From assembly GCA_947568605.1 (NCBI GenBank), contig CANOPV010000035.1:1-8194 (forward strand): a stretch of DNA of 8,194 bases, in the 5' to 3' direction. Made by a program: the position numbers and the translations under genes. Shown one piece after another: positions 5,120 through 8,194 of the stretch. The DNA is from an uncultured Clostridium sp. GTDB taxonomy: Bacteria; Bacillota; Clostridia; TANB77; CAG-508. Every line of letters begins with the position of its first letter. Positions within the stretch are counted from its first letter, which is position 1. Below the pieces are notes generated by a model, which saw only the letters and a list, made by a program, of their open reading frames with translations, made no database searches and was not told the DNA's origin.

Positions 5120-5165
5120 CTGTATATCCTCCTTTATTTATATTTATTATTTTAGGTATTTTCAT
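5109..5165 (-). CDS. possible 18-residue micro-ORF coupling two regulators
   Basis: The ATG at 5163-5165 overlaps the stop of the HTH gene as TAATG and has GGAGAT 11 bases upstream. It encodes MKIPKIININKGGYTDDN and ends inside the start of the winged-helix gene; the Shine-Dalgarno of that gene lies within it. It could be a real tiny protein, a leader that carries ribosomes to the next start, or chance. Confidence 0.3.
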   Translation of the reverse strand: MKIPKIININKGGYTDDN

Positions 5166-5374
5166 TAGTTTTTCATCTCCTTTAAAAATCTATATATTAT
5201 TCTTTCTACATAAGCCAATGCTTCATAGTTAGTTATAAATCTGCCTTTGTATCTATTGTGCATTTCTAGTCTAATCATTTTAATGTGTTCGTTATATGTT
5301 CTTTTATATATTTCTGCTAATTTATTTTTAGTTAATCCACTTTTCCAAAGGCAAATTATTTCTTTTTCGCTCAT
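5165..5374 (-). CDS. small helix-turn-helix phage protein (69 aa)
   Basis: Starts MSEKEIICLWKSGLTKNKLA behind GGTGATAGTGGTAGT. The block LWKSGLTKNKLAEIYKRTYN has the helix-turn-helix pattern of small sigma-region-4-like or resolvase-like domains, with a Gly at the turn. The second half (YKGRFITNYEALAYVERIIY) is a conserved-looking helix pair. Proteins of this size and pattern occur widely as uncharacterised genes in Clostridia phages. It is followed without gap by a possible micro-ORF and then the OmpR-type protein, so three consecutive reading frames here look regulatory. DNA binding is inferred from the motif. Confidence 0.75.
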   Translation of the reverse strand: MSEKEIICLWKSGLTKNKLAEIYKRTYNEHIKMIRLEMHNRYKGRFITNYEALAYVERIIYRFLKEMKN

Positions 5375-5447
5375 ACTACCACTATCACCTTTTATAGTAT
5401 TTGCTTTTATTTTAGTTTATATAAAATTGTTTTGCATAATCTTACCT

Positions 5448-5606
5448 TTATATTACACCTTTTAATCTTATTTGTTTATTACATTGTGGACAATAAATCG
5501 TTTCTGAATAATCTTTTCCAAAAAACACATCACGCAAACTATATTGAAACAAACAACCACATTTGCAACGATATTTCTCTGTTTTTTCTTTTTCTAATAT
5601 TTTCAT
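5448..5606 (-). CDS. 52-residue cysteine-rich zinc-ribbon-like protein
   Basis: The ATG at 5604-5606 opens MKILEKEKTEKYRCKCGCLF and the frame runs to TAA at 5448-5450. Cysteines at 14, 16, 18, 39 and 42 (CKCGC, then CPQC) give a two-knuckle zinc-ribbon layout. The ribosome site is weak (AAGAGTGTGATG), which together with its length may hide it from gene callers. It fills an otherwise empty stretch between the 89-residue and 69-residue genes, on the same strand and in the same operon. Typical of small phage zinc proteins; the partner is unknown. Confidence 0.75.
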   Translation of the reverse strand: MKILEKEKTEKYRCKCGCLFQYSLRDVFFGKDYSETIYCPQCNKQIRLKGVI

Positions 5607-5642
5607 TACATCACACTCTTATTTAAAATTTATTTTTCAATT

Positions 5643-5912
5643 TTATTTCTCCGATTTCCACAATTTCTTATAGTATTTTTTCTTATTTTCTATATACTGC
5701 TTTATGTTATTTGTTTCTTCAATATTCTGTATTTTTGGGCTATATTTATTATAACTATTAACATCTATTCCTGATTTATAACCTCTAGCAAAATTTACTG
5801 TCGTATCTATATCGCTCTCTCTAATTATTGTAGGTCTATCTATTGTAAAATCTAAAATATAATACCAATTTTCGCTAGTATCTTTTACTATATCAATGTT
5901 ATATGTTTTCAT
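5643..5912 (-). CDS. hypothetical phage protein (89 aa)
   Basis: Starts MKTYNIDIVKDTSENWYYIL after AGGAGGAGTTTAGAT, a strong ribosome site. The first half looks like a beta-rich small domain (YNIDIVKDTSENWYYILDFT, then ESDIDTTVNFARGYKSGIDV), the second half is polar with a lysine- and tyrosine-rich C-terminal helix (KQYIENKKKYYKKLWKSEK). No catalytic or metal motif is visible and I recognise no family. It follows the 79-residue gene by 27 bases in the same operon. Confidence 0.8.
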   Translation of the reverse strand: MKTYNIDIVKDTSENWYYILDFTIDRPTIIRESDIDTTVNFARGYKSGIDVNSYNKYSPKIQNIEETNNIKQYIENKKKYYKKLWKSEK

Positions 5913-5939
5913 ATCTAAACTCCTCCTATATTCCTAACA

Positions 5940-6179
5940 TTAGGCTTTATATTTCTTTAATTTACATTCTATTTCATAGACTATTTCTGTATTTATTTGT
6001 GCATTAGTAAAATTACATACTGAATACCAATCTTTACCCAGAAAATACCTGCACAACTCATTTACTGCCGTTTGTGCTTCCATAGGAGGCATACATATTC
6101 CATAATCTTTGCCATCTGTCAATTTCATAAGTCTATCACCAATTTCTTTATTACTTTCTTTTTTCTTAAATATTCTCAT
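5940..6179 (-). CDS. conserved-type phage protein (79 aa), unknown role
   Basis: Starts MRIFKKKESNKEIGDRLMKL; an AGGAG further upstream and a closer TAGGAAT both lie before the ATG. The block LTDGKDYGICMPPMEAQTAV followed by ELCRYFLGKDWYS and NTEIVYEIE matches a pattern I know from small uncharacterised proteins of Clostridia phages and prophages. Two further cysteines are present (NELC, VCNF) but without metal-site spacing. The protein is probably a small alpha/beta domain. No function can be given from the sequence. Confidence 0.8.
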   Translation of the reverse strand: MRIFKKKESNKEIGDRLMKLTDGKDYGICMPPMEAQTAVNELCRYFLGKDWYSVCNFTNAQINTEIVYEIECKLKKYKA

Positions 6180-6212
6180 ATTCCTAACAAACTCCTATTC
6201 AGTGGTTTTGGT

Positions 6213-6337
6213 TTATTTTTCTGTATCTAATAATTCTAAATCTTGTAAATATTTATCTTTTGTTGTTTCTAGTTCTTTTACTTTGTTTTCTAGTTGGTCT
6301 ATGTATTGCAATAATGTTTCTATGCAATCTAAATCAT
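6213..6337 (-). pseudogene. small coiled-coil ORF without a valid start
   Basis: An open frame from 6347 to TAA at 6213-6215 encodes YDLDCIETLLQYIDQLENKV and continues as a Glu/Lys/Leu coiled coil ending LLDTEK. It has no ATG in frame; the first usable codon is TTG at 6309-6311, without a ribosome site, giving only 32 residues. An ATG at 6335-6337 lies in another frame, where it would read MI and stop; one added base next to it would join it to LDCIE. The composition looks like a genuine phage coiled-coil peptide, so I take it as a gene broken by a single-base loss, or started unconventionally. Confidence 0.4.
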
Positions 6338-6625
6338 ATCTACTATATTAATTCCTAAAAAATATATTTTTTTATCTTCTTCAATTTCTAATATATCTCC
6401 AACTTCTATTAAATCTATTATGTTTTTACTGTGTTTTGTTATTATATTTTTATCTCTATATTCATTAAATTCGTTTTGAAAGTATTCTATTTCTTTGTTA
6501 TCATTATAATTTTGGACTTTAAATATTTCTCCTTCATAAGTTCTAACATATTCTCCTTCTTCAATTTCTTTATCTGCTCCATTCATTTTTCTTGTTGCTT
6601 TTAATTCTTCTTCGTCTAAATCCAT
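6329..6625 (-). CDS. acidic hypothetical phage protein (98 aa)
   Basis: Starts MDLDEEELKATRKMNGADKE after GTGAGGTATAAAT. The core (EGEYVRTYEGEIFKVQNYND, then ITKHSKNIIDLIEVGDILEI) is a beta-rich small domain of a type common in Clostridia phages, in which VRT..G.I and KHSKNIIDLIEVGD are recurring features. The protein is strongly acidic. Its C-terminus (YFLGINIVDMI) overlaps the damaged coiled-coil frame downstream. No enzyme motif is visible; a DNA-mimic or regulator role would be pure speculation. Confidence 0.8.
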   Translation of the reverse strand: MDLDEEELKATRKMNGADKEIEEGEYVRTYEGEIFKVQNYNDNKEIEYFQNEFNEYRDKNIITKHSKNIIDLIEVGDILEIEEDKKIYFLGINIVDMI

Positions 6626-6640
6626 ATTTATACCTCACTT

Positions 6641-6970
6641 TCATTTAATTATTTTTAATTCTAAATCAGGGTATTTGTATTCAAATAATTTTCTTTTTAT
6701 TTTAAATTCTTTTGTTTCCATACCTTTTACATCTTCCACTATTACTTGTTCATTTTCTATGTACTTAAAATCTGCTATATATTCTATTTTTCTATATTTC
6801 TTGCCATTCTTTTTAAAACTTTCTTGTAATAAAAATTTTGGTTGCAATTCTAAATTTTTTATTTTATTTGCTTTTTGCAATAGTTTTAATTGACAATATC
6901 TATTACCTTCTGATATGCTGTCAAATTCTATTTCATCAATTATTACTTTTTTATTTCTATATTTGTTCAT
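6641..6970 (-). CDS. DUF1064 family phage protein, PD-(D/E)xK nuclease-like
   Basis: The 109-residue protein matches the DUF1064 pattern of phages: FDSISEGNRY near the N-terminus (Glu21), LELQPKFLLQ in the middle, then YIADFKYIENEQVIVEDVKG. Asp67, Glu79/Asp80 and Lys82 form a PD-(D/E)xK-like set, with Glu21 as the extra acidic residue of such folds. After the motif come TKEFKIKRKLFEYKYPDLEL, also typical. Members are thought to be nucleases of phage DNA metabolism, possibly recombination or junction processing; that activity is an inference from the fold. ATG follows AAGGAGGCAAAAG and the ribosome site touches the stop of the methyltransferase, so the two are expressed together. Confidence 0.8.
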   Translation of the reverse strand: MNKYRNKKVIIDEIEFDSISEGNRYCQLKLLQKANKIKNLELQPKFLLQESFKKNGKKYRKIEYIADFKYIENEQVIVEDVKGMETKEFKIKRKLFEYKYPDLELKIIK

Positions 6971-6981
6971 CTTTTGCCTCC

Positions 6982-7779
6982 TTAAATTATTGCATCTAAT
7001 GTTACTTGTCCATCTTCTAAAATACCATTTAATATATCTTCACTTATCATTTTTTCTTTTGCTTTATTATAAAAGTCTTTTTTTATCTCGAATCCATAAC
7101 AATTTCTATTCAATTCTGCACAGGCTCTTAATGTACTTGCACTCCCTGCTACTGGGTCGATTACAACATCCCCCTCATCTGTAAATATTTCTATTAACCT
7201 TTTTAATAATTCTACTGGCTTTTGTGTAGGATGTATTTTAGGATATGTATTTTTATTGTCTCTTTTCCATTCAAACCAATTAAATATCATTTTTTTATTG
7301 TTATTAAATTTAGGTAACTTGTCTCTATAAAGTACTACTGCATATTCTGTTGCTCCTACTATTTTCATATTTGCTTTTAATACTTGGCTAGAATAGTTTT
7401 TACAAAATACTAATGGATAATTATGTATTAAGCCGTGCTTTTTTGCTTGTTCTATAACTAATGGTATTTGTTCAAATGCACAAAATACTATCATTGCTGG
7501 TGCTTGTCCTTTTTCTTTGGGTTCTTTCTTTAAATACCTAGTGCAAAAATCAAAGAAGTTGTTTATTTTAAAATCGTTATCTGTATCAAAAAAACTCTTT
7601 CCTGCTAATTTAGATTCTCCATTTTTGTTGTCTCCATTTACATACCACATTGGATTGCTAGCATAAGCATTATTTCCTAAATTGTATGGAATATCTGCTA
7701 TTATTAATTGTGCGTGTGGTATTCCATATCTTTTAGCATTTTCAAAGTGGTCATTATATAATTCTATTTTTGTTTTCAT
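6982..7779 (-). CDS. phage DNA methyltransferase (N6-adenine or N4-cytosine, beta class)
   Basis: Start chosen at ATG 7777-7779 (265 residues): it has GGAGAAG upstream and overlaps the stop of the preceding gene as ATGA, whereas the longer frame to 7848 runs through that gene. Motif IV comes first, as DIPY (residues 29-32) in IIADIPYNLG; HPTQKP lies at about 183-188, and the AdoMet-binding motif I, DPVAGSAST, at about 208-216. This order (catalytic before AdoMet motif) defines the beta class of N6/N4 amino-methyltransferases. Pro is replaced by Ile in the usual DPPY; I believe related phage enzymes share this. The segment NAYASNPMWY and the Lys/Asn-rich part after it are characteristic of this phage family. 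No restriction gene accompanies it, so it is an orphan enzyme, probably protecting phage DNA from host restriction. Confidence 0.88.
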   Translation of the reverse strand: MKTKIELYNDHFENAKRYGIPHAQLIIADIPYNLGNNAYASNPMWYVNGDNKNGESKLAGKSFFDTDNDFKINNFFDFCTRYLKKEPKEKGQAPAMIVFCAFEQIPLVIEQAKKHGLIHNYPLVFCKNYSSQVLKANMKIVGATEYAVVLYRDKLPKFNNNKKMIFNWFEWKRDNKNTYPKIHPTQKPVELLKRLIEIFTDEGDVVIDPVAGSASTLRACAELNRNCYGFEIKKDFYNKAKEKMISEDILNGILEDGQVTLDAII

Positions 7780-7934
7780 ATTTTTAACTTCTCCTGTATT
7801 CCTAAAATTTCGTTTATTACTTTTATTGGGTCGTCTGCATATTCGCATTCGTTTGTTCCTATAAAATTTTTATCTTCTAGTCTTATACAGCCTCCACAAT
7901 TTTTACATTTTCCTGTTAATTCTAAGTAATTCAT
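7776..7934 (-). CDS. 52-residue cysteine protein upstream of the methyltransferase
   Basis: The ATG at 7932-7934 overlaps the stop of the winged-helix gene (ATGA), and its own TGA overlaps the ATG of the methyltransferase. The protein starts MNYLELTGKCKNCGGCIRLE; cysteines 10, 13, 16 and 30 could bind a metal, and the C-terminus (DDPIKVINEILGIQEKLKI) is a short helix. It is easily missed because a longer reading of the methyltransferase frame covers it, but tight coupling on both sides makes it credible. Function unknown; possibly a small zinc or iron-sulphur protein. Confidence 0.75.
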   Translation of the reverse strand: MNYLELTGKCKNCGGCIRLEDKNFIGTNECEYADDPIKVINEILGIQEKLKI

Positions 7935-8194
7935 AAGCATCTCTCTATTTTTGGAATATGATTATAGTTTAATGCTTCATATCCTTTTTGTGTTCTTTCA
8001 TATATTGCTACTGTTTTTCCTGTATACTGACATTTCTTTTTGTCTATTGCTTTTACATATCCCATTTTTTCTAATTCTGTTAATCTTGGGGCTGTATAGT
8101 TTCTTTCTGTACTTGGTATTAATTTTAATTCATATAGTTCTACTGCTATTTCTTTTGCTGTTTTTGGTTTGTTTAGTGTTTCTAATATTTGTAT
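7931..8194 (-). CDS. winged-helix DNA-binding phage protein (partial at window edge)
   Basis: The C-terminal 87 residues are visible; the N-terminus lies beyond the right edge. KPKTAKEIAVELYELKLIPS reads as a helix-turn-helix, and APRLTELEKMGYVKAIDKKK followed by TGKTVAIYERTQKGYEAL as the recognition helix and wing, the pattern of MarR-like winged helices, where the Leu-Glu-x-x-Gly-Tyr/Leu-Val segment is typical. In phage early operons such proteins act as replication-module accessory factors or regulators. Its stop overlaps the next start by ATGA. It is the first gene in transcription order here and sets up the coupled run winged helix, cysteine protein, methyltransferase. Confidence 0.75.
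   Translation of the reverse strand: MQILETLNKPKTAKEIAVELYELKLIPSTERNYTAPRLTELEKMGYVKAIDKKKCQYTGKTVAIYERTQKGYEALNYNHIPKIERCL

Noticed and set aside
5376..5447. Internal promoter in the gap before the 69-residue HTH gene
   Set aside because: TACTAT resembles a -10 box but there is no convincing -35 element at the right distance, and AT-rich sequence gives such matches by chance.
7780..7848. N-terminal extension of the methyltransferase (start at 7848)
   Set aside because: It covers the coding sequence of the 52-residue cysteine gene, has no ribosome site, and the downstream ATG has both a site and ATGA coupling.

Overview
The window is very AT-rich and almost every gene lies on the minus strand. 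Genes are small, packed end to end, often coupled by ATGA or TAATG overlaps, and mostly preceded by strong AGGAGG-type ribosome binding sites. Together with the gene content (single-strand binding protein, DNA methyltransferase, DUF1064 nuclease-like protein, several small helix-turn-helix proteins and many tiny proteins of unknown role) this points to the early/middle (DNA metabolism) operon of a phage or prophage of a low-GC Firmicute, most likely a Clostridia-type host. No integrase, capsid, tail or large terminase gene is present, so lifestyle cannot be decided.

Layout in the direction of transcription (right to left): a winged-helix protein cut by the window edge (7931-8194); a 52-residue cysteine protein (7776-7934); a beta-class DNA methyltransferase (6982-7779); a DUF1064 nuclease-like protein (6641-6970); a set of small unknown phage proteins (5448-6625); an HTH protein (5165-5374); an orphan OmpR-type winged helix (4835-5119) coupled to an SSB-like protein (4443-4838); then helical proteins of unknown role (1041-4428) and a zinc-ribbon protein (710-1048). 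The operon then runs into a non-coding segment (547-696) that folds as a tRNA-Leu-like RNA with a pseudoknot in place of the anticodon arm, five copies of an 11-base motif, and a 45-residue highly basic small protein (334-471). The far left holds AT-rich sequence without genes, a strong bidirectional terminator (115-149) and the tail of one plus-strand gene (3-95).

The most interesting part is the left end: the 150-nt tRNA-like RNA, the repeat cluster GAAAAAGATTT and the small Lys/Arg-rich ORF form a compact module that does not match a phage system I can name. The second theme is damage: at least two genes need a frameshift to be whole (2393-2981 near position 2963; 6213-6337), one lacks any normal start where its ribosome site predicts one (3967), and one small gene between 1767 and 1864 looks frameshifted and stopped. 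Either this is a decaying prophage, or the assembly has indel errors, or some of these are recoding or non-standard initiation sites.
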